From the IMG/VR virus record IMGVR_UViG_3300042544_003680, positions 1 to 64,000 of that record: a stretch of 64,000 nucleotides of DNA, one strand, 5' to 3'. The notes beneath the pieces were generated by a model. The model was not told the origin of the DNA. It made no database searches and saw only the letters and a list, made by a program, of their open reading frames with translations. The position numbers and the translations under genes were made by a program. This DNA comes from a virus. Shown here piece after piece: positions 56,295 to 63,592 of the stretch; the stretch's first letter is position 1; each line of letters begins with the position of its first letter.

Positions 56295-56699
56295 ATGACA
56301 AGCCTAAATCATAACCATAGAGGTTTAGTTCTGTTGCCTGAAATTTGTCCAGAAGAAGAAATTTTTAATTTCTCTTGTGGTTATAATAGATTATACAGTT
56401 TAGAGAATAGTCCTGAAATTATTATTGGAGATTTTGATTGCTGCGGAAATACATTGACTAATTTAGAGGGCGGTCCAAAAATTGTGAAAGGTACTTATAA
56501 TTGTGAGTACAATTCATTAACCTCTTTGAGAGAAGGACCAAAAAATACTCGTTCATTTTGGATTGCATCTAATAAATTGACAAGCATGATTTATAGTCCG
56601 AAAAACAATGAACAATTGATATTTGCTGATCGAAACCATTTACTCACTTTGGATTATACTCATACCAGAGTCTTTTATTCTTATGTCTGGATTTTATGA
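56295..56699 (+). CDS. Leucine-rich-repeat protein, 134 aa (LRR copy 1)
   Basis: Phage/bacterial-type LRR units: 'LTNLEGGPKIVKGTYNCEYN', 'LTSLREGPKNTRSFWIASNK', 'LTSMIYSPK'. Likely a protein-binding solenoid. Overlaps copy 2 by 17 nt. Confidence 0.7.
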   Translation: MTSLNHNHRGLVLLPEICPEEEIFNFSCGYNRLYSLENSPEIIIGDFDCCGNTLTNLEGGPKIVKGTYNCEYNSLTSLREGPKNTRSFWIASNKLTSMIYSPKNNEQLIFADRNHLLTLDYTHTRVFYSYVWIL

Positions 56700-56979
56700 A
56701 TTTAGTAATAAAGATTTAATATCATTAATTGAAATTTTTCCCAAAAAAATTGAAGGTGATTTATATCTTTGGGAAAATAATCTAACTAGTTTAAAAGGAT
56801 CACCCATTTTCGTCAGTTGTTCTTTTATATGTTCCATAAACAAATTAACTACTTTACTATATTTTCCGAAAATTGTTAAAGAACTCGTACATGTTGATGC
56901 TAATAATTTATTAGGTTTAGATTATATTCCACAACTCAGTTGCGACGATCCATCATTTCCGTTGTTTATAAATTATTAA
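56683..56979 (+). CDS. Leucine-rich-repeat protein, 98 aa (LRR copy 2)
   Basis: 'SNKDLISLIEIFPKKIEGDL', 'NLTSLKGSP', 'KLTTLLYFPK', 'NNLLGLDYIP'. Clear paralogue of the next gene. The ATG at 56683 is preferred over an upstream one. Confidence 0.65.
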   Translation: MSGFYEFSNKDLISLIEIFPKKIEGDLYLWENNLTSLKGSPIFVSCSFICSINKLTTLLYFPKIVKELVHVDANNLLGLDYIPQLSCDDPSFPLFINY

Positions 56980-56981
56980 TC

Positions 56982-57258
56982 ATGACGACATACACTGCCT
57001 TAAATAGCAAAGGATTAATTTCATTAGTTGGAAATCTTCCAAAAGAAATTGAAAGCGATTTATATTGTGCCCATAACAAACTGGTTAATTTAAAAGGATC
57101 ACCAAAAATTATTAGAGGATGGTTTGTATGTTCTAGAAATAATTTAACAAGTTTTTTATATTCTTCGAAAATTATAACACTTTATTTTTGTATTGAAAAA
57201 ATAATCTGCTTAGTTTAGATTATGCAACTAATGGTCGTATATATCATGACTAAACCTT
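56982..57258 (+). pseudogene. Leucine-rich-repeat gene with frameshift (LRR copy 3)
   Basis: In frame it reads 'NSKGLISLVGNLPKEIESDL' ... 'NLTSFLYSSKIITLYFCIEK' and stops at 57218. A -1 shift at the A-run 57196-57201 restores the paralogous ending 'NNLLSLDYATNGRIYHD' and a stop at about 57258. Either decay or a slippage site. Confidence 0.55.
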
Positions 57259-57437
57259 TTTTATTAATGGCGGGACATTATTATGAACCGGAAACTGGAT
57301 CAGGATGCTGGAAGGAATTTTATGAAACCCGTGAAAAAGCAGAAAAAGATGTATTAATTATAGATACATGGTATTGGATAAAAGATCAAAGATATGAATG
57401 GTACGAAATTAAAGATATAAGAGAATTTACTAAATGA
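57246..57437 (+). CDS. Conserved phage-type small protein, 63 aa
   Basis: 'FLLMAGHYYEPETGSGCWKE' and 'FYETREKAEKDV' recall a widespread uncharacterised phage protein family of about this size. Function unknown. Confidence 0.6.
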   Translation: MTKPFLLMAGHYYEPETGSGCWKEFYETREKAEKDVLIIDTWYWIKDQRYEWYEIKDIREFTK

Positions 57438-57438
57438 T

Positions 57439-57466
57439 TTGACATATCAATTAAATGTGTTAAACT
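57439..57466 (+). promoter_or_regulatory. Sigma70-like promoter for tRNA-Ile
   Basis: TTGACA (57439-57444), 16 bp ending TGTGT, TAAACT (57461-57466); tRNA starts 16 nt later. Confidence 0.65.
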
Positions 57467-57482
57467 AAAATAGTCTGAATAT

Positions 57483-57558
57483 GGTTCTGTAGCTCACTCG
57501 GTAGAGCGTTTCCTTGATAAGGAAGGGGTAGCAGGTTCAAATCCTGCCAGAACCACCA
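57483..57558 (+). tRNA. tRNA-Ile (GAT)
   Basis: Acceptor GGTTCTG/CAGAACC, anticodon stem TTCCT/AGGAA with loop TGATA region giving GAT, T-arm GCAGG-TTCAAAT-CCTGC, encoded CCA. Confidence 0.9.
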
Positions 57559-57563
57559 ATTTT

Positions 57564-57656
57564 ATTTCTGTAGTTTAATTGAAAGTACAACTTTCATTGG
57601 TAAAACATTTTTTCTAGAGCGCGAATTTGCTGGTTCGAATCCAGCCGGAAATACCA
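57564..57656 (+). tRNA. Aberrant tRNA with D-loop hairpin insertion
   Basis: Acceptor ATTTCTG/CGGAAAT, T-arm GCTGG-TTCGAAT-CCAGC and encoded CCA are intact. The D-loop contains an extra GAAAGT-ACA-ACTTTC hairpin. The anticodon arm is not regular: best stem is ATTT/GAAT around a 12-nt loop. Anticodon unassigned. Confidence 0.5.
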
Positions 57657-57673
57657 TTTTCTCAGAAATTTAC

Positions 57674-57701
57674 TTGACAACGCTTCTTTTCTGAGTAAAG
57701 T
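57674..57701 (+). promoter_or_regulatory. Sigma70-like promoter
   Basis: TTGACA (57674-57679), 16 bp ending TGAG, TAAAGT (57696-57701), followed by a 44-nt leader to the beta-barrel gene. Confidence 0.7.
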
Positions 57702-57745
57702 AATTTTGTGGAAGTTAAAAGCCACAACAAAACAAAAAATAAATT

Positions 57746-58240
57746 ATGAAAAACATGATTACATCTATCGTAGTTGCTCTTGCAGCATTCGTCGCTCCTG
57801 TAAATGCAGGCACTCCAACTGTTGTCCCTCCAACCCCGGTTGAGGATACTAGTTTCGGAGTTACTGCAAAGGCTTTCGCAAGTGTTGTTCTTGACAATAG
57901 TGAAGAAGCCGTTGGCGGTGGAGTATCGCTTGAAGTTCCTGTTGTGGGAAATCTGAAGGCGGAACTCGTTGGTTCAGTTCTTGAAGATGAAGTTTATAGC
58001 CTTGGTGGCAATCTTCTTTATTATGTTCCTGTTTATAAGAATGTTTCCGTTTATGCACTTGCAGGTGGTGCATACGATTTTGAAACGGACCAGTGGGGTG
58101 TAAAAACAGGTGGTGGTGTGAGTCTTGCACTATCTCAAACTGTTAATGTATTTGCAGATGCTGCATATGTGTTTACCGTGGAAGATAGCGAATCTGATGG
58201 TGTGGTCAGTATTCGTGCAGGAGTCGGATTCAAGTTCTGA
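57746..58240 (+). CDS. Secreted outer-membrane beta-barrel-like protein, 164 aa
   Basis: A clear signal peptide (about 1-21: basic KN, hydrophobic ITSIVVALAAFVAPV, NA-G cleavage) precedes alternating-strand segments ('GGGVSLEVPVVGNLKAELVG', 'LGGNLLYYVPVYKNVSVYAL') and the C-terminal residue is Phe (VGFKF), as in outer-membrane barrels. Similar to Ail/Lom-like 8-stranded proteins in size. It could alter the host surface and block superinfection. Codon use is less AT-biased than neighbours, suggesting acquisition from a host-like source. Confidence 0.75.
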   Translation: MKNMITSIVVALAAFVAPVNAGTPTVVPPTPVEDTSFGVTAKAFASVVLDNSEEAVGGGVSLEVPVVGNLKAELVGSVLEDEVYSLGGNLLYYVPVYKNVSVYALAGGAYDFETDQWGVKTGGGVSLALSQTVNVFADAAYVFTVEDSESDGVVSIRAGVGFKF

Positions 58241-58283
58241 TAAGTAATAAAATATAAGAGTAGTAAAATACTCTTATATTTCT

Positions 58284-58372
58284 GGGAGGATTTCCTTACG
58301 GTGGACTGTAAATCCATTGCCTCAATTTGTAAGGTGGTCCGGCAGCAAGTTCGATTCTTGATTCTCCCACCA
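58284..58372 (+). tRNA. tRNA-Tyr (GTA)
   Basis: Acceptor GGGAGGA/TTCTCCC, anticodon stem TGGAC/.TCCA with GTA, long variable arm, T-arm with TTCGATT, encoded CCA. Confidence 0.9.
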
Positions 58373-58375
58373 TTT

Positions 58376-58449
58376 GTCTTGATAGTTTAATGGTAAAACC
58401 CAGATTTTACATGTCTGTGTCATAGGTTCGATTCCTATTCGGGATACCA
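58376..58449 (+). tRNA. tRNA-Val (TAC)
   Basis: Acceptor GTCTTGA/TCGGGAT with wobble pairs, anticodon stem CAGAT/GTCTG with loop TTTACAT, T-arm ATAGG-TTCGATT-CCTAT, encoded CCA. Confidence 0.85.
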
Positions 58450-58452
58450 TTT

Positions 58453-58527
58453 CGGTCTTTAGTATAATGGATAGTACGCAACGCTACGAACGTTGAGATG
58501 GGAATTCGATTTTCTCAAGACCGACCA
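58453..58527 (+). tRNA. tRNA-Arg (ACG)
   Basis: Acceptor CGGTCTT/AAGACCG, anticodon stem CAACG/CGTTG with loop CTACGAA, T-loop TTCGATT, encoded CCA. Confidence 0.9.
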
Positions 58528-58529
58528 TT

Positions 58530-58614
58530 GGGTATATGGCGTAATTGGTAGCCGCACCAGACTTAGAATCTGGCGGATTTATCCGTGTAGGTTCAAATCC
58601 TACTATACCCACCA
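58530..58614 (+). tRNA. tRNA-Leu (TAG)
   Basis: Acceptor GGGTATA/TATACCC, anticodon stem CCAGA/TCTGG with loop CTTAGAA, long variable arm, T-arm GTAGG-TTCAAAT-CCTAC, encoded CCA. Confidence 0.9.
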
Positions 58615-58627
58615 ATTTTTACTAAAA

Positions 58628-58846
58628 ATGAAAAAGGATCTAATAACTGTAACAGGTAGTGTTACAAAAATTCTACCAAATGCAATGTATCGTGTTTTAT
58701 TGAAAAACACTGAAAAAGAAATCTTGTGTTATTTATGTGGGAAAATGAGCAAACGATTTGTTAAACTAGAATTAGCAGACAATGTTCAAATTGAAATGAG
58801 TCCAATTGATTTGGAAAAAGGACGAATAATGAAACGGTTGACCTAA
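58628..58846 (+). CDS. infA: Translation initiation factor IF-1 homologue
   Basis: The 72-aa protein matches bacterial IF-1 in length and order: 'VTGSVTKILPNAMYRVLLKN', 'ILCYLCGKMSKRFVKL', 'VQIEMSPIDLEKGRIMKRLT'. IF-1 is an OB-fold protein binding the 30S A site. Deviations are two Cys and an Asn/Leu-rich loop. A phage copy could favour leaderless phage mRNAs, which would suit the promoter-at-ATG arrangement here; that link is inference. Confidence 0.88.
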   Translation: MKKDLITVTGSVTKILPNAMYRVLLKNTEKEILCYLCGKMSKRFVKLELADNVQIEMSPIDLEKGRIMKRLT

Positions 58847-58876
58847 AAAATTTACGAAAAACAAGCAAAAATCACT

Positions 58877-58904
58877 TTGACAAAACCCTAAAATCACTTA
58901 TATT
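58877..58904 (+). promoter_or_regulatory. Sigma70-like promoter
   Basis: TTGACA (58877-58882), 16 bp, TATATT (58899-58904), then 9 nt to the ATG at 58914. Confidence 0.65.
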
Positions 58905-58913
58905 ATCACTCTT

Positions 58914-59297
58914 ATGTACAGCATGACTATTAAATCTACCACAAATTCAACTATGATGAACTCTAAATCTAAACAAACTAAAACTCTTCCTAAGCTCAGT
59001 GCAGGATTCAAGAAACGCTGGGTGGATGCACTTCGTAGTGGGAATTATATCCGTCACCATGGAGGAAAACTTTATTGCTCCCACACAGATTCATATTCTC
59101 CGATTGGAGTAGCATTCAAAACTTCTGGTGTTCCCGCCTATATGCTGGAAGATGAATATTACCTCAATGATACTTGGAACTTTGTTCCAAAGGAATTGTG
59201 TGGTCAATCTCCAATTATTGAAAAGATTAACCACCTTAATAACCATAAAAAAATGTCATTCAATTGGATTGCAAGTTATATTGAACGATACCTCTAA
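58914..59297 (+). CDS. Unknown protein, 127 aa
   Basis: Three in-frame ATGs near the start; the promoter favours the first. Contains 'KRWVDALRSGNYIRHHGGKL', a pattern seen in small conserved proteins that may bind nucleic acid. Strong terminator follows. Confidence 0.55.
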   Translation: MYSMTIKSTTNSTMMNSKSKQTKTLPKLSAGFKKRWVDALRSGNYIRHHGGKLYCSHTDSYSPIGVAFKTSGVPAYMLEDEYYLNDTWNFVPKELCGQSPIIEKINHLNNHKKMSFNWIASYIERYL

Positions 59298-59311
59298 ATT
59301 TAACCAATAAT

Positions 59312-59349
59312 AAAAAAGCCCGCCATGGAAACATGGCGGGCTTTTTTTG
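59312..59349 (+). terminator. Strong intrinsic terminator
   Basis: GCCCGCCATG (59318-59327) and CATGGCGGGC (59332-59341), A-tract before and T7 after. Confidence 0.92.
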
Positions 59350-59377
59350 TTGACATTTTTCAGGAATCTTGTAGCAT
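59350..59377 (+). promoter_or_regulatory. Sigma70-like promoter for tilS
   Basis: TTGACA (59350-59355), 16 bp ending CTTG, TAGCAT (59372-59377), 5 nt to the ATG at 59383. Confidence 0.55.
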
Positions 59378-59382
59378 GTTTT

Positions 59383-60018
59383 ATGAGATTCATGAGCAAT
59401 GTTTTGAAGAAAGTTTATCCAAAAGCAGTTGTTGCACTTAGTAGCGGTGCAGACAGCATTGCAATTCTTCATTTTCTAAAAACGAAATATCCTAAATTAG
59501 ATTTGTCAGCAATTCATTATAATCACAATCTTCGTAGTCAAAATTTTGACATGCAAAAGAATGCTGAAATTTTTTGCAGTGATTATAATATTCCGCTGAC
59601 TGTAAACGTGCGAGAAGCGTCTGAGAAGGAGATTTCATATAGTGAGGCAGAACTACGCACCCTCCGGTATCAGTCGTTCAGGGGGCAAGGAAACGTCATT
59701 ACAGGGCATCACTTGGATGATGCCGTAGAAAGTTACTTGATGAACTGCTTTAACGGAACACCGGAATATCTACCAATTCCTAATGAAACGGAATATAAAC
59801 TTTTGGGTTTTTGTGTTTTTCGTCCTTTTTTAATTTCAACAAAAGAACAAATTTTAAAATATATTTCAAATCATAATTTAGAAAAGTATGTAATTGAAGA
59901 TGAAACAAATGTTGAATTAAAATACCGAAGAAATTGGATTCGTCATAAAATCATTCCAGAAGTTAAACAATTTTATAATCTACAAACAATTGTAAAAAAG
60001 AAATATTTGAAAAAGTAA
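59383..60018 (+). CDS. tilS: TilS-like tRNA(Ile)-lysidine synthetase (PP-loop ATPase)
   Basis: From the ATG at 59383 (211 aa) the PP-loop 'VVALSSGADSIAIL' (SSGADS at 20-25), 'LSAIHYNHNLRSQ' and 'VITGHHLDDAVES' match TilS in order, with 'RRNWIRHKIIPEV' at the end. Bacterial TilS is longer, so this is a core-only form. It converts CAT anticodons to lysidine-AT to read AUA, which fits two complete CAT tRNAs in the window. An alternative ATG at 59392 is possible. Confidence 0.78.
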   Translation: MRFMSNVLKKVYPKAVVALSSGADSIAILHFLKTKYPKLDLSAIHYNHNLRSQNFDMQKNAEIFCSDYNIPLTVNVREASEKEISYSEAELRTLRYQSFRGQGNVITGHHLDDAVESYLMNCFNGTPEYLPIPNETEYKLLGFCVFRPFLISTKEQILKYISNHNLEKYVIEDETNVELKYRRNWIRHKIIPEVKQFYNLQTIVKKKYLKK

Positions 60019-60022
60019 AAAT

Positions 60023-60054
60023 AAAAAAGGGAGAATTTAAATTCTCCCTTTTTT
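60023..60054 (+). terminator. Bidirectional intrinsic terminator
   Basis: GGGAGAAT (60029-60036) and ATTCTCCC (60041-60048) with A6 before and T6 after, between convergent genes. Confidence 0.9.
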
Positions 60055-60060
60055 ATTTTT

Positions 60061-60729
60061 TTATAATCTTGGTATTCCAGTTGGCGGACAGTCTCCTGTT
60101 GTTTGTTGAATTTTACTTTCGTAAGTTGAAAACACATCATCAATTAGGTTATTATTCACATTTGTAGAATCAACAATTCCTGTGTCATAACCTTGTGCTG
60201 GTCGCCAGTATTGATAATGAAATGCCGCAGTAAAGGTTGTTCCATCTACGCTTTCCTGATTGTATGAGATTTCGCTAACATTTTGAATATAAACACCATG
60301 TAATCGGTAAACACGAATAATTTGACATTTTGGTGATAAAACCGCAATATCAATACTTGTGTTTTCGCAAGGAAGATTAAACTTGCCACAGCTTGTTTCA
60401 TCATTAGCAGTCTCAAAGCTCCAACGTTCCAAAGCATTACGAGCAAGAAAGTCTCCTGCTGTGCGGAAAGTTAATGTCCAAGGATTGTTGTCATATGCTA
60501 CTTGACCCGGAACTTTAAAATTAAAACCTTGATAAGGAATATCAATGTTTTGAATACTGCGACCCGGAATGCTGGAACTTGTTATATAAACCCGTCCCTC
60601 TTGGTCAATCAATTCTCTACGAACATAATCTGGAACATTATTCATGTCCAAAAGTCTTAATTGGAAGTTACGTGAGAAGTCGTGTTGACTAAAAACTTGC
60701 ATTGCTTTTTTAATACTGCCTAGTGCCAT
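60061..60729 (-). CDS. 19: Tail tube protein, gp19-like
   Basis: The 222-aa protein has the T4-type tail tube outline: 'SRNFQLRLLDMNNVPDYVRR', 'YITSSSIPGRSIQNIDIPYQ', 'NPWTLTFRTAGDFLARN', 'CQIIRVYRLHGVYIQNVSEI' and a C-terminal 'TFTAAFHYQYW'. The tube stacks inside the contractile sheath. Clean late box GATAAATA stands 6 nt before the ATG. Confidence 0.8.
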   Translation of the reverse strand: MALGSIKKAMQVFSQHDFSRNFQLRLLDMNNVPDYVRRELIDQEGRVYITSSSIPGRSIQNIDIPYQGFNFKVPGQVAYDNNPWTLTFRTAGDFLARNALERWSFETANDETSCGKFNLPCENTSIDIAVLSPKCQIIRVYRLHGVYIQNVSEISYNQESVDGTTFTAAFHYQYWRPAQGYDTGIVDSTNVNNNLIDDVFSTYESKIQQTTGDCPPTGIPRL

Positions 60730-60735
60730 AATAAT

Positions 60736-60743
60736 TATTTATC
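60736..60743 (-). promoter_or_regulatory. Late-type promoter box
   Basis: GATAAATA read leftward, 6 nt from the tail tube ATG. Confidence 0.6.
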
Positions 60744-60762
60744 ATAAGAAATGGTTTTTAAT

Positions 60763-60799
60763 AAAAAAGACCCGGAAGTTTTCTTCCGGGTCTTTTTTT
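60763..60799 (-). terminator. Bidirectional intrinsic terminator
   Basis: AGACCCGGAAG (60768-60778) and CTTCCGGGTCT (60783-60793), 4-nt loop, A- and T-tracts. Ends the leftward operon just upstream of the tail tube promoter. Confidence 0.92.
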
Positions 60800-61121
60800 A
60801 AATTATGTATTCGTAATTTATTTCTGCAAAATCTATAGAATCTTCTAATTCTAGTGATAATGAATACTTAAACGGTATTCCTTTCATTTTTTTCAAACAT
60901 GTTTCAATGTCACCTCCAACTGAATCTATGTAATGAAGAATTTCTCTGTAATCTATATCTTTTTCCTTTACCTCAACACCTGTTAATTGACTTGTATGAT
61001 TTATAAACTTCAATGCATTGCAAAGTGCCATCCATTTACTAACTTCCTCGACATTCATGTCCTCCGCTTTTTTAATTGGATAATTATCCTGTGATGCGAA
61101 TTCTTGAATTTTTGGGTTCAT
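60798..61121 (-). CDS. Unknown protein, 107 aa
   Basis: Helical, acidic ('EEVSKWMALCNALKFINHTS', 'ILHYIDSVGGDIETCL'). Overlaps the preceding gene by 38 nt. No recognised family. Confidence 0.5.
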   Translation of the reverse strand: MNPKIQEFASQDNYPIKKAEDMNVEEVSKWMALCNALKFINHTSQLTGVEVKEKDIDYREILHYIDSVGGDIETCLKKMKGIPFKYSLSLELEDSIDFAEINYEYII

Positions 61122-61629
61122 ATATTCTTAAAAGAACTTCACCAACAAAAGGAACACTTTTAATTTTTAATGCTACTGGATTAAGATTGTCAATAACAAA
61201 TTCTATATTTTCTGGTAGAATTTTACAATTTTTTATAACATCAAAAGTAGAATTTTGAAGTATTAGTGCATCATTACTTGTTCGATTTGATGCTGCATAC
61301 CGATCAAAAATTTGACGCAAACTTTTTGATAAGGTTTGATAATGTTCTCCATAACGAGTCCAGAAATCAAACGGATTGCGCCTCATGCTTACTTCACATG
61401 ATTTACACATGAATTCTTCTTGAATTTTTTCTTCACTTCCAAGAGATTCAAAAAGAGATTGATATTGATCTGGATTTAGTATTTTTTCATTTTCGCAAAA
61501 GCCGCAGGTTACTGTTCGATTAACGCGAGAAAGTTCTTGTTTTTCAACAAGAACTGTTTTAGCAGGTTTCGCCCTTTTAACTTTATTTTTTGATAAGTCG
61601 GGTAATATAATTGATGATAAGTCTTCCAT
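61084..61629 (-). CDS. Zinc-binding protein, 181 aa
   Basis: 'VTCGFCENEK' and 'FMCKSCEVSM' are CxxC pairs about 36 residues apart; basic N-terminus (SKNKVKRAKPAK) and a C-terminal alpha/beta region. May bind DNA or a baseplate component; unknown. Confidence 0.55.
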   Translation of the reverse strand: MEDLSSIILPDLSKNKVKRAKPAKTVLVEKQELSRVNRTVTCGFCENEKILNPDQYQSLFESLGSEEKIQEEFMCKSCEVSMRRNPFDFWTRYGEHYQTLSKSLRQIFDRYAASNRTSNDALILQNSTFDVIKNCKILPENIEFVIDNLNPVALKIKSVPFVGEVLLRIYEPKNSRIRITG

Positions 61630-61632
61630 GTT

Positions 61633-62073
61633 TTAATAATTTTCGTAATTCAAAATTCCTGCTAATGCTCCTAAAAGAAGCGGAAGCAAAAATTTGTTTT
61701 CTACATTACCCTCTTTTGAAAATTTGTCAATAAGTTTTTCAATTGTTTCAAAAGAATTTCTAAGTTCTTCTAATTCACTTTCTTTTAAATGCGGAAAGGT
61801 TTTTTTAAACGAGAAAAAATATGAATCGCAAAACTTTCTAAAAAAAGATGCACTATCAAAAACATTAACATTTGTGCGAAATGTTAAATTTGTCGCTTTT
61901 GAAAAATGAACCAAGTTTGCATCAGGAATGCTTCTCAATAAATCGTTAATTGCATAATGTAAATTTTCTCTGGCAATATTTATATCTGAAATATTTAATT
62001 TTTCTGCTAGATTATTAGGAATTGCCGAACGATCTAATGGATCATAATCATAATCTGGTTTAAAGTAACTCAT
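61633..62073 (-). CDS. Unknown protein, 146 aa
   Basis: Helical ('FPHLKESELEELRNSFETIE'), with a hydrophobic C-terminal segment ('FLLPLLLGALAGIL') that could insert in membrane. Overlaps the next gene by 4 nt. Confidence 0.5.
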   Translation of the reverse strand: MSYFKPDYDYDPLDRSAIPNNLAEKLNISDINIARENLHYAINDLLRSIPDANLVHFSKATNLTFRTNVNVFDSASFFRKFCDSYFFSFKKTFPHLKESELEELRNSFETIEKLIDKFSKEGNVENKFLLPLLLGALAGILNYENY

Positions 62074-62465
62074 AATTCAGGATTGATAATCGGTTCTGTA
62101 ATTGCCGCAGTCATGAAATTTGTATGAATTCCATTAAACTTTTTGCAATTTTCACACCGAAATTCCGTATCAGTCAAATCAATTTCGATTTCATTTTTAT
62201 GTCCACAATGAGCGCAATTAAGAGGAATATAATATTTTTTATATGGTTTTTTAGAATATTCAGTGATTGCATTTGTAATCTTTCTTCCTTCCAAGTATTG
62301 ATCACGATAAATACTCCATGCAATTTGCAAACTATTGGCAATCCAAAAAACTGCCCAAAAAGGAATATTATATATTGCATTTAAACCATATGCTATTGCT
62401 CCACTAAAAACGCTTATAATGGAAAAAGATGTAATTATTAATAGTATTTTTTTACTAATTTTCAT
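62070..62465 (-). CDS. Membrane protein with zinc ribbon, 131 aa
   Basis: Two N-terminal transmembrane segments ('ILLIITSFSIISVFSGAIAY', 'PFWAVFWIANSLQIAW') followed by a cytoplasmic zinc ribbon ('NCAHCGHK', 'FRCENCKKF'). Confidence 0.6.
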   Translation of the reverse strand: MKISKKILLIITSFSIISVFSGAIAYGLNAIYNIPFWAVFWIANSLQIAWSIYRDQYLEGRKITNAITEYSKKPYKKYYIPLNCAHCGHKNEIEIDLTDTEFRCENCKKFNGIHTNFMTAAITEPIINPEL

Positions 62466-62466
62466 A

Positions 62467-62649
62467 TTATTTCTTAGGTGGTTCTATAATTTTGGTAATT
62501 CCTGTTTTTAAAAAGGTGCCGCATCTTCCGCAACGCCATTGACATTCCATTACTAGAGATCCATCAGCTTTACGAACAGGGGCTTCTCTACCCGGTGTCA
62601 TTTGGCGACAGTTGCGACATGAAATTGGTGTATTTTGTAATAAGTTCAT
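62467..62649 (-). CDS. Small zinc-ribbon protein, 60 aa
   Basis: 'ISCRNCRQM' and 'WRCGRCGTFL' form a zinc ribbon with a beta hairpin between. TGTAAATA (62655-62662) lies 5 nt upstream as a possible late box. Confidence 0.6.
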   Translation of the reverse strand: MNLLQNTPISCRNCRQMTPGREAPVRKADGSLVMECQWRCGRCGTFLKTGITKIIEPPKK

Positions 62650-62654
62650 ATTTT

Positions 62655-62662
62655 TATTTACA
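62655..62662 (-). promoter_or_regulatory. Late-type promoter box
   Basis: TGTAAATA read leftward, 5 nt from the ATG at 62649. Confidence 0.4.
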
Positions 62663-63587
62663 TTCGGATGAATGATAGTAAATCATTATTCGATTTATTC
62701 CTATCAAATAGATATTTCCATTCATTGAAATTATTCAGAAAAGCAATACATTCATATTCCGTGAATAAATCTTTTAAAGTTTCTTCATTAAAATCTGGAT
62801 TATTAATTTCTTCTTGCTTTTTATAAAAACTATATTCTTCAGGATAAACCACTTCAGTATTGGACAAATCCATAACGAGTAAGTTACGATTAATAATTTC
62901 CTGTTGTTCTTCTGTTAATGTCAAATCAACATTACTAAAATCTATATTGTTATTTTTATAAATCTTTTCTGCAAGGTTTTTTGCTTTAATTTTTCCGTAT
63001 TTTTCCAATCCAGAAATATTATCAGATTTATCTCCGAGAATACTTTTAAACAATACAAACATTTCAGGAGTTTTACAATTTGTATATTCTTGGAAATTAA
63101 TAATATCTACAATTAGATTTTTTGTAGGCAAGAATACGTGAATATTTTTTCTGATTAACTGTAGGAGATCATGATCGCTGGACACAATTAGTGTTTTTTC
63201 ATTTGTGTTAATTGTCAAGTAACGGATTACGTCATCTGCTTCCATATTAACAGGTAAAATTGTTTGAATGCCCAATGCATCAATAAATTTCTGAATATGA
63301 GAAATAGTATTCAATAATTGAGTTGTCTTGTCGTTTTCGACCCGATGTTCTTTATAAGGAACTAGTTCACGACGAAAGTTCTTTTTAAAAGAATTTAATT
63401 TTTTGTCCCATGTCAGAATGATTTTTTTAGCCCTATATTGCGACGTTACTGATTTCAACATATATAAGAACTGATGAATTGGTGTAACATTCAATTCATT
63501 TACAAATTTATCAGGACGATTTACAAAAAATGCACGGAATAGAAAATTATTGCCGTCGATAATAATGGTGTCGTAATAGTTTGACAT
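62658..63587 (-). CDS. rnh: RNase H / 5'-3' exonuclease (FEN-like, T4 Rnh type)
   Basis: 309 aa with the FEN-family acidic motifs: 'IIIDGNNFLFRAFF', 'ILTWDKKLNSFKKNFRRELV', 'MEADDVIRYL', 'LIVSSDHDLLQLI' and 'SILGDKSDNISGLEKYGK' (helix-hairpin-helix). T4 RNase H removes RNA primers of lagging-strand fragments. Its own TTGACA promoter lies 5 nt upstream. Confidence 0.88.
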   Translation of the reverse strand: MSNYYDTIIIDGNNFLFRAFFVNRPDKFVNELNVTPIHQFLYMLKSVTSQYRAKKIILTWDKKLNSFKKNFRRELVPYKEHRVENDKTTQLLNTISHIQKFIDALGIQTILPVNMEADDVIRYLTINTNEKTLIVSSDHDLLQLIRKNIHVFLPTKNLIVDIINFQEYTNCKTPEMFVLFKSILGDKSDNISGLEKYGKIKAKNLAEKIYKNNNIDFSNVDLTLTEEQQEIINRNLLVMDLSNTEVVYPEEYSFYKKQEEINNPDFNEETLKDLFTEYECIAFLNNFNEWKYLFDRNKSNNDLLSFIRM

Positions 63588-63592
63588 ATTTT

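Noticed and set aside
57564-57656. Amber suppressor tRNA (CTA in the loop region)
   Set aside because: No anticodon stem supports a CTA reading, and TAG serves as a normal stop (for example at 17188-17190).
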